Positions 52,765 to 61,976 of a stretch of 64,000 nucleotides of DNA are shown in pieces (the stretch's first letter is position 1; each line of letters opens with the position of its first letter). This DNA comes from Entoloma clypeatum (Eukaryota > Basidiomycota > Agaricomycetes > Agaricales > Entolomataceae), in contig OY751488.1 of NCBI GenBank assembly GCA_963565915.1, positions 1,612,001 through 1,676,000 of the forward strand. Reading direction: 5' to 3'. The translations under genes and the position numbers were made by a program. Under the pieces are notes generated by a model. That model did no database searches. It was not told where the DNA came from and worked only from the letters and a program-made list of their open reading frames with translations.

Positions 52765-54778
52765 CTACGTGGTGTTGGCACCACCTTGTCTACTGTCTTG
52801 CACTTCCAACCCCTCCTTTGTGACAAATTTGATGAGCTGCGGGTGGGGGGTCGAAGGAGACCAGCTGGAGTCACAGACCGAGATTGTGACCGTGTCCGCA
52901 AGCGGCAACTGTGTAGCCAGCAATGCAGGCAAGGAACCGCCAGGCACCTGTTCACCTAATGTTGGGGTGATATGAGGAGGAGCCATACAAGGCCCAAGCC
53001 ATTTAACCTGCACAGAAGGCGGTTCATCAAGTGGGGGCCGCCCCGGAGGGTTGTCAATGCCTTCCATCGGTATACTCAAGAACTCACAAATGGTTACCAA
53101 GTTTGTTGTGAGATTCTCAACATTTGCCTCCAGCCATTCCACCCGCTGTGCCGAATCCACCTCCTGTGCTGTCATCCAGGCCCCAGCTTGTGTGATGACT
53201 GCATTCAGCCCCCCGGCGATCGCATGGATCTTCTGGTCGGGACCAAGCAGGTGTTCCTGCTTGTGGTTGAACCTCTCTTGATTGAGTTCCAGTCGCCAGT
53301 CAAGAGTATCCGCAAAATCTTGAAGACAGCCATCCAGATAGTCCTCCACTAAATATATATGAGTTGTGAGAGCTGTGTCATGGGTCCGATTGACTTACAG
53401 CTGGCCATGACATCGCTCCTCCTTGATTCCTGTTCTGCCCTGCTTTCTTGCGGTTGTCTCTGCTTGGGGGTGGATGATTGCCATGGTAGGGGGTGTCAGG
53501 CATATGAATCGGTGTTGCCGGCCATCACTCCCTACTTGCCGCCTGTTCACGTTCCTGCATTGCCGCTTGCTCCCCTTCCTGGCATACCCGCTTGCGTTTA
53601 CCTTCCCACATTGCCGCCTTTCCCTTGCCCCGCATTCCCGGTTCTTCTTCCCCCTCTGTCGTTGCTGCTCCCTGTTTCCCCACCTGCCTCCGTTTCTGCC
53701 CCCGCATTGCCGCCTTTCTTTTCCCCAGTGTTGCCGGTTCCTCTTCTGTGTCTGTCATCGATTCCCGCTGCCTGTCCCCCTTTCCTTTACCCTGATTGAC
53801 CCCTTCATCTTCCCCCTCAGTCACCTTCCCCTTGTGCATCTTTAGCCAACTGTAGCTGCACTTCTTCTTCTCTGTCACGCATCGCAGACATGCTCCACCT
53901 CCAGCCTCCCTTTCACAAGCCTTTTGTCGCTGGTGGCACAGGTTACATGGTGGGTCAAAGAACTGACCTGTCCCCTGTGCTGTCCATCAAGGGTAGTGTG
54001 GCTTCGATCAATCCATCATCTCAATGTCACTTGGACTCCACGTGCAAGCCCTCCCCTTTCCCTCACCACCGTCCTCCCGCATCGCATGTTGTTTCCCCTT
54101 CTTCCCCTTTGCCCTCACATGCCGCCTCTTCTTGTTCTCCACAGTCACAGGCGGTGAGGATGGTTGGTACTCACTTTCTGAACCCGCCGGACTATCCCAG
54201 TCAGACAACCTTGATGGTCCAGCTGTCGCCTGTCGTGCCACCACCAGTCTTGCCGCCTCTGCCCTTGCCACATCCGTCTTTGCCGCCTCCACCCTTGCCA
54301 CCTCCACTTTTTCCGCCTCCACCTTTGCCGCCTCCACCCTTGCCACCTCCTCTGCATCCGCCCTACTTCCTGCCTGCCCTGTGCCCATCATCTCCCCTCT
54401 GCTCCTCCACGACCCTTCCCCTTCTGCTTCTTGATCCATTTTGCCAGCGCCTTCCGCTCATCTTCCAGAAATGAGGCGTCGTCCCGATTCTTTCTTCAGC
54501 GCACCGTAAACTTCATCAGAAACCCATACCCATCATACACCTCCTTCACCTCTTCTGATGCCCCTTGAGCATGTTGGAAGACTGCCGCCTATTCACACAA
54601 TCAGTCAGTTAGTCAAACTATTCATTCCATCTGATGAAACGGAACTTACAATTTGATCCTTAACCTCCTGCATGACCATCAGGATTGTTCCATCCTCCAA
54701 ACCTTGGCGGATCCTGCTGTGAAGGCGGTCAAGGGTCGCCTTGATGTCGGCAATGGTGGTGGCGGTAGATTGAGACAT
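52765..54778 (-). pseudogene. K1 gene C, Zn2Cys6-type accessory protein
   Basis: ATG 54778 (MSQSTATTIADIKATL); exon 1 to 54650; a 61-nt intron (54589-54649); exon 2 starts AAVFQHAQGASEEVKEVYD. A TGA (probably CGA) and frameshifts follow. Then an Ala/Glu/Val-rich coiled coil (VEAAKVEAEKVEVARVEAA, 54008-54439), a segment with AGPSRLSDWDSPAGSE, a cysteine motif CX2CX6CX8CX2CX6C at about 53850-53960 that fits the fungal binuclear zinc cluster, and a C-terminal region (53349-52765) with VEWLEANVENLTTNL. The layout suggests a DNA-binding accessory protein. It is convergent with the KDZ gene and divergent from gene D. Confidence 0.55.
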
Positions 54779-54938
54779 GTTATCAGCAAAGGTGGGGTGG
54801 TGTGGTGTGAGTGCTGCAGAGAAGGGGGACTGGCTATGGATGTAGTCAGTTAATGTGGTTCCCACGAGGCAATGAAAATTTTCTTTGATATCACATGACT
54901 AATCAATTATCGTGATCACTGATCGATTAGTACATCAT

Positions 54939-55674
54939 TTGCCTCCTGGATCTGCACTCCACTTGCAACATCCTACTACCAACCAATACCATGAATCCAT
55001 CCACTTCCACATCATCAAATGTCCCCCTTCTTTTGAATTGGCAACATCATGTGATGGGACAACCTTCCTCATCCCCAATTTTCTGATCCCGGCAGCTGAT
55101 CTCAGGGGGGAAGTGGAAGTGATGAGAGAATCACTGCATGTGGAACAGGCTCCTGGTGGGGTGAGTGTTTTCCCTTGTCTCCCATTCTTCCTGTCTTGTG
55201 ACATCTGCAATGCCGCCTCACATTGCCAGTGTTTGTATTGCTGCCTCCGCATTGCCAGTCTATGCATTGCCGCTTCAACTTATGCTGTTTTTCATAACAG
55301 CCACCATCTATGGAAGACCTTCCCCATGTTCTCCTCAATTGTGGGACTGTCATGGTCCCAGCAGTGCCAGTATGTATATTCAGCCCAAATCCAACTTGAA
55401 CTATAAACTCATTTTCTCTCGTTATTAGAGTCTAACCCAGCATGAGCTCTTGATCCTTCATAGTGAGGTCAAGGCTCTCCAACAACACCTCGGCCTGAGC
55501 TACAAGGATGCCGCCCATCGCTTGTATCATGGTGAGATCAAGGAACTTGCATCCGTCGACAACTTTCACAAATGCATATCATCACTGCGGCATGGCATTG
55601 ATAAATTGATTATGGACAATCTAAATGATAGAATTATGCAGATAGACAAGAAGGTAGCAGCAGAATCGTCGTAA
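54939..55674 (+). CDS. K1 gene D, small unknown protein, start uncertain
   Basis: Exon 1 (ending 55160) encodes FHIIKCPPSFELATSCDG and LRGEVEVMRESLHVEQ. A 268-nt intron (55161-55428, GTGAGT...ATTAG, phase 0) contains several TTGCCGCCTC words. Exon 2 (55429-55674) encodes SEVKALQQHLGLSYKDAAHR and a helical end with RIMQIDKKVAAESS. No ATG was fixed in the exon 1 frame. Part of exon 2 is duplicated at 56455-56555. No domain recognised. Confidence 0.45.
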
Positions 55675-55873
55675 TATTGGATGGTTTTTACCTTGATAAC
55701 ATGTACATTGCAACCTCACAAATAAATGCCACCAACAGCTGGAAATGCCGGTTCATACAATGCAGGCCATTGCCACCTCACAAATAAATGCCCGGTCACA
55801 CATTTGCTGCCAATGTACGTATTGCTGCTTCATGTTGCACGCAATGCCGCTTGATACTGTGCACGCAATGCCT

Positions 55874-55943
55874 GTTGCCGACTCAGTCAATACATTGTAA
55901 GCCTTCGCTACACCGTCTCAGTTGTTATACTGTAGGTTGACTA
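55874..55943 (-). repeat. K1 right terminal inverted repeat
   Basis: Reverse complement of 35880-35949 with about three differences. It is immediately followed by CCTGT and then a gypsy gag fragment. Confidence 0.75.
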
Positions 55944-55948
55944 CCTGT

Positions 55949-56242
55949 GCATCCTACAGCAGGTGCTTGACAAAGAACTAGACAACGATGAGCATCGCCC
56001 CCACAGCGAGATAGCAGAGAGCATCCATCTTGCTTGGCAACACCAGATCGCGTGTTACAACACCCGACAGAACGAACTCGAAAGCTTTCGCGTTCAAGAA
56101 GGACCTCAGACAGGTCAGATCACAGAGATCAGAGAGTTTATCGGTGTCCAGACAACCATTATCAGAAGATTAATTAGGATGCTCACATCGAGACGTCCCA
56201 GAGTCGCATCATCACATCCTACTCGAAGCAGCAGATCTACGC
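55949..56242 (+). pseudogene. Captured fragment of gypsy ORF1
   Basis: 294 bp matching 4319-4612 of G1 and 21451-21744 of G2, without LTR or other gypsy sequence. It lies exactly between a K1 right end and the palindrome at 56248. The reading frame is open. Confidence 0.85.
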
Positions 56243-56247
56243 ATGAG

Positions 56248-56455
56248 TTGAGGCAGCAATGCAGAGAAAACCAGCAAAACAAATGGCATCTGTTGAGGCG
56301 GCAATGCAGAGCAAACCAGCAAAAAAAGCGGCATGAGTGAGTTTTTCTCTGCATTGCCACCTCAACTGATGCCAGTTTTTTTGCCAGTTTGCTCTGCATT
56401 GCCGCCTCAACAGATGCCGTTTTTTTTGCTGGTTTTCTCTGCATTGCCACCTCAA
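56248..56455. repeat. Palindrome made of CGGCAATGCAGAG units
   Basis: Left arm about 56248-56336 and right arm about 56339-56455 are inverted copies of TTGAGGCGGCAATGCAGAG, AAACCAGCAAAA and ATGGCATCTG blocks. The arms could form a long hairpin. Ends abut the captured gag fragment and the duplicated gene D end. Confidence 0.75.
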
Positions 56456-56842
56456 AAGCCTCTCCAACAACATCTTGGCCAGAGAGAATGCCACTCATTG
56501 CATGACAGAATTATGCAGATAGACCAGAAGATAGCAGCACAATCCTATAGGTATTATAGATAGTAGTTGCAATGCATATACAGTTGCGAGTGGATGGTTT
56601 GCCGGTATATATAATACAGGCCATTGCCGCCTCACATAGGTCACACATTTGCCACCAACAGCTGGAAATGCTGGTACATATAGCACAGGCAATGCCGGTT
56701 TATATAGCACAGGGGATGCCGGTTCATATGGTGCAGGCAATGCCGCTCCACTGGAGCTCTAGCGGGCCCGCTGTTGCCGACTCACTCAATACATTGTATG
56801 CCTTCGCTACACCGTCTTAGTTGGTACATTGTAGGTTGACTA
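56456..56842 (+). repeat. Second right end of a K1-type element
   Basis: Repeats the end of gene D (CTCTCCAACAACA and GAATTATGCAGATAGACCAG) and the subterminal region, and ends with a 70-bp inverted repeat at 56773-56842 like that at 55874-55943. It is either a partial tandem duplication or the remnant of a second element. Confidence 0.6.
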
Positions 56843-57472
56843 CCTGCCATCATTCCCCCCCAACAATCTTCTACTCCAACGACTGACCCTTGTTGTCATC
56901 CTCCTCTCAAATCGCGGTTGACATCAATGTTAAGTAGGTGAAACATTGGAGCTTCGTCGGAGGTCAGATGTAGGACTGAGACCGGAGCGGAACTCCAGAA
57001 ATGCAGAGGAACAATGAAGGGGGGGGACATGGCTTCAATGTATGTGTTGCGCCGCCATTTGTTGAATAAGGTGTCCCAATTTCAGGAGGTCAGAGGAGAG
57101 GTCGGAGGTGCGGAGGTCCTTGGAGAGATCTCAGTGAGGGACACACTGACGTGGAAGTGGTCGGACAATGTCAGAGTTGTGACTCGGACACAGTACTGAG
57201 CTTGTCAAAGGGTAACGATGGAGGAAGAGCAGAAGATGAGGATGTTGTCGGTGTACTGCACCACGGCGAGGATCTCTGGCATGGACTGAGAGTAGATGTC
57301 CGGAATGTCGGAGAATGATCGGAGTGGATCGGAGACTCAGAGACGGATATAACAGTATTCCCCTCTTAGGTCTGACACCCATGGAAGACTGTGAGAAAAT
57401 AAACAAGGTCATGTGGTCTTGGTTATTTAATGGAGATGAGCAGCCCAAGGGTTTTCTTCCAGTTACCACCAA
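56843..57472. other. No gene recognised, TCGGAG-rich
   Basis: TCGGAG and TCCGA words are common (GTCGGAGGTCAG, GGTCGGAGGTGCGGAG, GATCGGAGTGGATCGGAG). No start-to-stop ORF with protein-like composition. Confidence 0.5.
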
Positions 57473-58292
57473 CATGCCCCAAAACTCAAACACACACAGC
57501 CCATCCGATCCAGCGCCAACCTGGACGACTCCGAAGAGGAGCTCCTACACCGTCTGGTGCAGATACGCAAGGAGAAAGAGGAGGCAGAGGTGAGGAAGAA
57601 GGCAGAGGCCAAGAGGAGGGCAAGGGAGGCAGAGGCAAAAGAGAGGGCAGAGGCAGAGGCAGAGGCAGAGGCAGAGAGGAAAAAGGCAAAAAAAGTGGGG
57701 AAGCAGAGGGCAGAGAGCAGAGCAGAGGAGTCAGAGGTCCACGGGGAGGCGTGTCAGGCCTGTGCGCAGGCGAAGGTGGAGTGCAAGTGGGCGTTGTAAG
57801 TACCCACTTCTCCATTTCCTTTTTCTTACTGACAATCTCTCTAGGCAGGGGAAAGGCACTGCATGCCAGTGGTGGAAAGATGGCAAACAGGTTTGCCTGA
57901 AGGCCGGTGAGACGCGGGCAAAGCAGAAATGGGGAAAGATGGAGGAGGCCATTGCAGAGGTTGCGGGTCTGAGTGGGGCAAAAAGCTGCTGGGGGGCAGG
58001 GGTCACGGAGGAGCTATGGGAGCTCTGGGAGGCTCTGGTGGAGAAAGAGGAGTGGTTGGCAATGGTCAGTTGTGCGCTGCTCCAGCAGCTGCAAATTTTA
58101 AACAACCACCTCACCTACCGGAACTTCTTGCTGGAGGCGGCGGCTCCAGAGTTGGAGTTGGAGGACGGAGGGGAGGAGAAAGAAAGGGAGAAAGGTGTGG
58201 AAGAGGACAAGGAAGAGGGCGAAGGGAGAGATGAGGGGTTGGATGAGGAGGAGCTTGCGGAACTGCAAGCAGACAAGGAGGAGGCAAATTAG
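57473..58292 (+). CDS. Accessory-type gene with Glu/Ala coiled coil and Cys motif
   Basis: Exon 1 (start uncertain, frame from about 57475 to 57795) encodes LDDSEEELLHRLVQIRKEKE, a highly charged KAEAKRRAREAEAKERAEAE coiled coil and CQACAQAKVECKW. A GT-AG intron (57796 to 57844 or 57848) follows. Exon 2 encodes ACQWWKDGKQVCLKAGE, a helical part with GVTEELWELWEALVEKEEW, and an acidic C-terminus ending at 58292. The Cys spacing recalls gene C of K1, so it may be a relative left from another element. Minus-strand ORFs here are its shadow. Confidence 0.5.
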
Positions 58293-58535
58293 GCAAGGAA
58301 AAGGCGGAGGGAGAGTTGGAGGAAGAGTTGGAGGATGACAGTCCACCAGCCAAAAAGGCCAAAACCCAGTAGCCCCACTTCCCTCACCCCTTTTATTATT
58401 ATTTTTGAATATATGTGTCTTGCATGGTTCTATAGGCATGATAAGGGGCCCGGTTTCTCCAGATATGTGGAGTGGAAGTCTGCGACTAAGTCCATCATGT
58501 GTTCAAGTTCTGTGGCGGGTAGCCAGGACTGTTCC

Positions 58536-59016
58536 TGTAAGGGCAACCATCCGATTTCCTCAATCCGACACCTCCAACACCTCCGACCCTCCAACCGTTG
58601 TGGTACATCTATTATTTATATTACTATACTTTATGTTTTCTTTTGTTTCCATCTATCCTTCAACACCTCCGACCTCTGACACTTCCGACCCGTCCTCTGC
58701 ATCGGAGTGCACATCAGAGCAATGATTTATACCACCACATGCACACTTCTGATTTACATATTCCATTCCCATCCCTACTCCCAATCTTTGTTGTATTTCA
58801 ACATTTCTCTCCTCATTTCCAATTCTCATCATCTATATAGCTGTCTAGCCTGCAAGAGAATCCTCAGAACTTTCTCTTTGGATTTCCCTTGCAAGGTACG
58901 CCTCGTATTGTACTTTGTAGAGTCTAATTCAACTTTGGATTTCCCTTGCAAGTCGTCCGATGTCGGAGTCGCTTCGGAGCGCTTCGGAGTTGTTGGATCG
59001 TAAGGTTGCCCTTACA
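58536..59016 (+). repeat. Probable G4 5' LTR
   Basis: 481 bp bounded by the inverted ends TGTAAGGGCAACC and GGTTGCCCTTACA. It contains two copies of GGATTTCCCTTGCAAG and a pyrimidine-rich middle. No second copy is present in the window, so the LTR assignment rests on the termini and on its position before gag. Confidence 0.55.
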
Positions 59017-59204
59017 GTAGAAAGTTCTCTCTAAATGGACCGGGTACCAATTGTACCGTTGAAGCCATTCCGCACTTCGGAGTTGACGACACAGACTCGA
59101 GTCCGCCCTCCTCCGATTCTGGTACATCTGACACCCCTTCCAATCCCTCTTCCCACCATTCTGCCTACCACTCTGTAACTGGTGACTCCATATTGCACGT
59201 AGAA

Positions 59205-60222
59205 ATGGATGACCCCAAACGTCTTGCTGCGCTTGAACGCGAGTTCCAGGAACACCGCCAGACCCTCACCAACATTACCGCTCAACTCGAACAACTTATC
59301 GGTGCCACTATTCCACCTGTTCCCATTTCCAACCCCAACCCGATTCCCCCTCCAGTGGAGGCCCCAGTTCTGGCCTCCCCACCAGCCCTGATTGCACCTG
59401 CCAATCCAGGTGTGCGTTGGGCCAAACCCACAACTCCATCGGACTTCGATGGAGCACATACCACTGGTTGGACTTTTCTTAATTCTTGCGAACTGTATAT
59501 GGGACTGGTTCCGGAACCGTTTGCAGACGATCATGCTAGGATCTATTGGGCACTTTCCTTCATGAAGAGTGAACGCGCTGCACATTTTGCTGACCATGTA
59601 ATCTAACAAGAGCGTCGGACCGGAGCTCCGTGCCACCAGACCTGGGTGCAGTTCCAAACCACATTCATCACGGAGTTCACTCCGAAAAACAAAGAACAAG
59701 ATGCATGGCTCATTCTTGAGGGAGAAGCCTATTACCAAGGTAGTCAAGATGTGGAGGCTTACATTGATGACTTCAAAGATTATGTCAAAAAGGCTGGGTA
59801 CACCGAAGGAACGAATATAGTACTTAAGTTCTGACATGGCCTCCAATCCGACATCCAATCCGAAATTGCGACACTAACTTTCAGACGACCCGCGGATGAC
59901 AACCTGGATGCCTGGTATGCAGCCGCACAAGTCAACAATGATAATAGAATCGCCAATAAAGCTTTCAAGTCCACAGTTCTGACACACCCGAACCCTTTCT
60001 GCACTGCTCCGACTGCACCAAAGGCAGCAGCAGGATCTGTATTTCCCCAACCTTTCATCCCCTATATTCCATGTGCACCTCCGACAGTCATTGCTCTGAC
60101 TCCGACCATCCGCAACCCCAATGCGATGGATATTGATGCCTCTCGCATCAGGGGTAAGAACGCCAATGTATGCTTCAGATGTGGTAAAACTGGTCATTTC
60201 AGTCGCAAGTGTCTGCTCTGAT
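59205..60222 (+). pseudogene. gag: G4 gag
   Basis: ATG 59205 (MDDPKRLAALEREFQEHR). Coiled-coil N-terminus, Pro-rich linker, capsid domain (PSDFDGAHTTGWTF, YWALSFMKSERAAHF, DAWLILEGEAYYQG) and one CCHC knuckle CFRCGKTGHFSRKC. In-frame TAA at 59604 and TGA at 59832 (the latter fits CGA). The reading frame otherwise continues to the knuckle. Confidence 0.8.
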
Positions 60223-60469
60223 TCAACGGCTGATTCATGATGTCAGACAAACAGGAGGAGTACATGATGGACCAACTAGCCGCTAAAGATGCAGTGGGGT
60301 CTACCTCTGACGTTGCTGGAGCGTTGGAGCAAGCGGAAGACAAACAAGAGGATTTTTCCCCCAACAATGAGTGAATGGTGTGCCCTCCTTGTCCAATAGC
60401 AATTGCTATGCTTCCTTGTCTATAGACAAATCAGATTTTACTTCTTCTCCCTATGACTCAGTGCAGAAT

Positions 60470-61590
60470 GAACCCTCAGTCACACCTACCCCAACTCCGA
60501 AAGTTGTCTGACCCCGACTCCGGAAATGGGAACGACAACTTCCAAAAAAATACATCCTGGCCTCCGACGGCTCCGACAACGCTATTGAACTAGATGTTGT
60601 TCTGGAGACAACGGACACCAAGGATACCCTTTCACGAAAGGCTCTTCTCGATAGCAGAGTGACTGGCTCCTTCATTGACTGCTCCCTGGTAGAGAAACAT
60701 CGACTCAGTACCCGAAGGCTACAACGTGCAATCCCTGTCTACAATGTCGATGGTACTCCAAACGACACCGGAGCAATATCGGAGGTCCTGGACGTTATAC
60801 TCCGATATCAGGATCACACAGAGCGGACCCAGCTTGCTGTAACTGGACTGGGAAAGCAGGATATTGTACTTGGATTCACATGGCTCAAGGAGCACAATCC
60901 TGAGGTAGATTGGACCTCTGGGGAGGTGAGAATAAGTCGGTGTCCTGCTCGCTGTCGGACTTTCCATCAGGAGGCCATTCAGGAGCGAAAGGTCCGCAAA
61001 TTTGAGCAGGCACACATCCGCACTTGTCAGATGGGTCCGATGCCAGATGCTGGATTAGCAGAGGAAGCCCCGCGAGGCCCTTGGGTGGAAGATGTAAGTG
61101 AGGACAAAGAACAATCATCGGATGAGCCGTTGGAAGACGATGCGGAGGAGGAAGATGAGTTTGAAGAGGGAGATCGCCTCTTCATTGGAGCCCTACCTCC
61201 GACATCGGAATTTGTTCAAGCATCATCAACTACCTCGCAGTGCCTATCAGAGGTGTTCCTCCAAAATCAAAAACCCAAGTCTTTTCACGATTCTGTACCT
61301 AATCACTTACATGATTTTGAAGATGTATTTTCCAAAACCTCCTTCAACAATCTGCCAGAGGAACACGTATGGGACCATGCCATTGAGCTGATCCCCGATG
61401 CAACTCCGACAGGTTGCAAGCTGTATCCACTTGCTCCAAAGGAACAGAAGGAACTCGATGCATTCTTGGAAGAAAATCTGGCCACTGGTCAGATCTGACC
61501 TTCAAAATCTCCGATGGCCTCTCTGGTCTTTTTCATCAAGAAGAAGGATGATTCCTCCGACTCATTCAGGATTATTGATTGCTCAACTCC
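60470..61590 (+). pseudogene. pol: G4 pol, protease and start of RT
   Basis: Protease active site reads LLDSRVTGSFID: the usual Asp-Ser-Gly is Asp-Ser-Arg, so the enzyme would be dead. Then ILGFTWLKEHNPEVDW, an acidic linker and the RT start (HVWDHAIELIPDATP, then SKSPMAS and FFIKKKD). TGA at 60509 region and at 61496-61498 fit lost CGA codons. Frame is lost after about 61555, and C3 begins at 61606. Confidence 0.8.
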
Positions 61591-61605
61591 AAGACTATCA
61601 AAAAC

Positions 61606-61911
61606 TGTTGAAGTTCCACCTGGGCGCTAGCCGCAAGTGTACTGAAGCAACCGGCTACAGTGGAAGTACTCTACGATACCGTTCTGACCACTTACATTGG
61701 AGAGGGTGAGGCTGGTGAGAGCGGTTGAGGCTGGTAAGAGCGATGGAGGCGGTTAAGAGTCAAGAGACAACCTATTGATATTGACAGTTTCCTGGTCTTA
61801 TATACCGTACTACTGTTTGTACCAACCAAATAAGTATGTAATCGAAGATGTGTAAAGGTCACGTGATATAATCTAATCTAATCTAATCTACGTGATGGAA
61901 AAGTTTCAACA
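61606..61911 (-). repeat. C3 3' LTR
   Basis: 306 bp with inverted ends TGTTGAA and TTCAACA. Followed on the plus strand by a C7 run (61912-61918), the complement of the polypurine tract. It holds a four-unit AATCT microsatellite at about 61870-61890. Confidence 0.75.
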
Positions 61912-61976
61912 CCCCCCCATATTTAGTACATACTTCTAAATACATCTTACTTTTTCCCATATAGGTACTCTTTCGT

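Larger units (their letters stand above)
35880..55943 (+). mobile_element. K1, multi-gene KDZ transposon
   Basis: Bounded by 70-bp terminal inverted repeats (35880-35949 and 55874-55943) that differ at only a few positions. It contains five genes: A (+), B (-), KDZ transposase (+), C (-) and D (+). It has been entered by a mariner MITE and by copia C2; without them it is about 13.0 kb. Non-coding parts, several introns and some exons are packed with TTGCCG/CGGCAA words. No clear target duplication was found (flanks TCATCACA and CCTGTGCA). All five genes show decay, but A and B only by a few nonsense codons. Confidence 0.65.
58536..61605 (+). mobile_element. Ty3/gypsy element G4, 3' part missing
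   Basis: Probable 5' LTR 58536-59016, leader, gag and the start of pol, cut within RT by C3 at 61606. Several nonsense codons. It belongs to a different gypsy family from G1-G3 by Gag sequence and TCCGA-rich composition. Confidence 0.7.

Noticed and set aside
53359..53845. Pro/Leu/Ser-rich plus-strand ORFs of 140-146 codons
   Set aside because: They are antisense to gene C and to TTGCCG repeats; cysteine- and proline-rich low complexity without any domain.
57430..57900. A 156-codon Gly/Glu/Arg-rich plus-strand ORF and matching minus-strand Pro/Leu/Ser-rich ORF
   Set aside because: Both are shadows of the Glu/Ala coiled-coil exon in another frame; composition is that of a purine-rich repeat read out of frame.
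61621..61640. A C1-type mini-hairpin in the C3 LTR (GGGCGCTAGCCGC)
   Set aside because: The order and bulge do not match the C1 motif.
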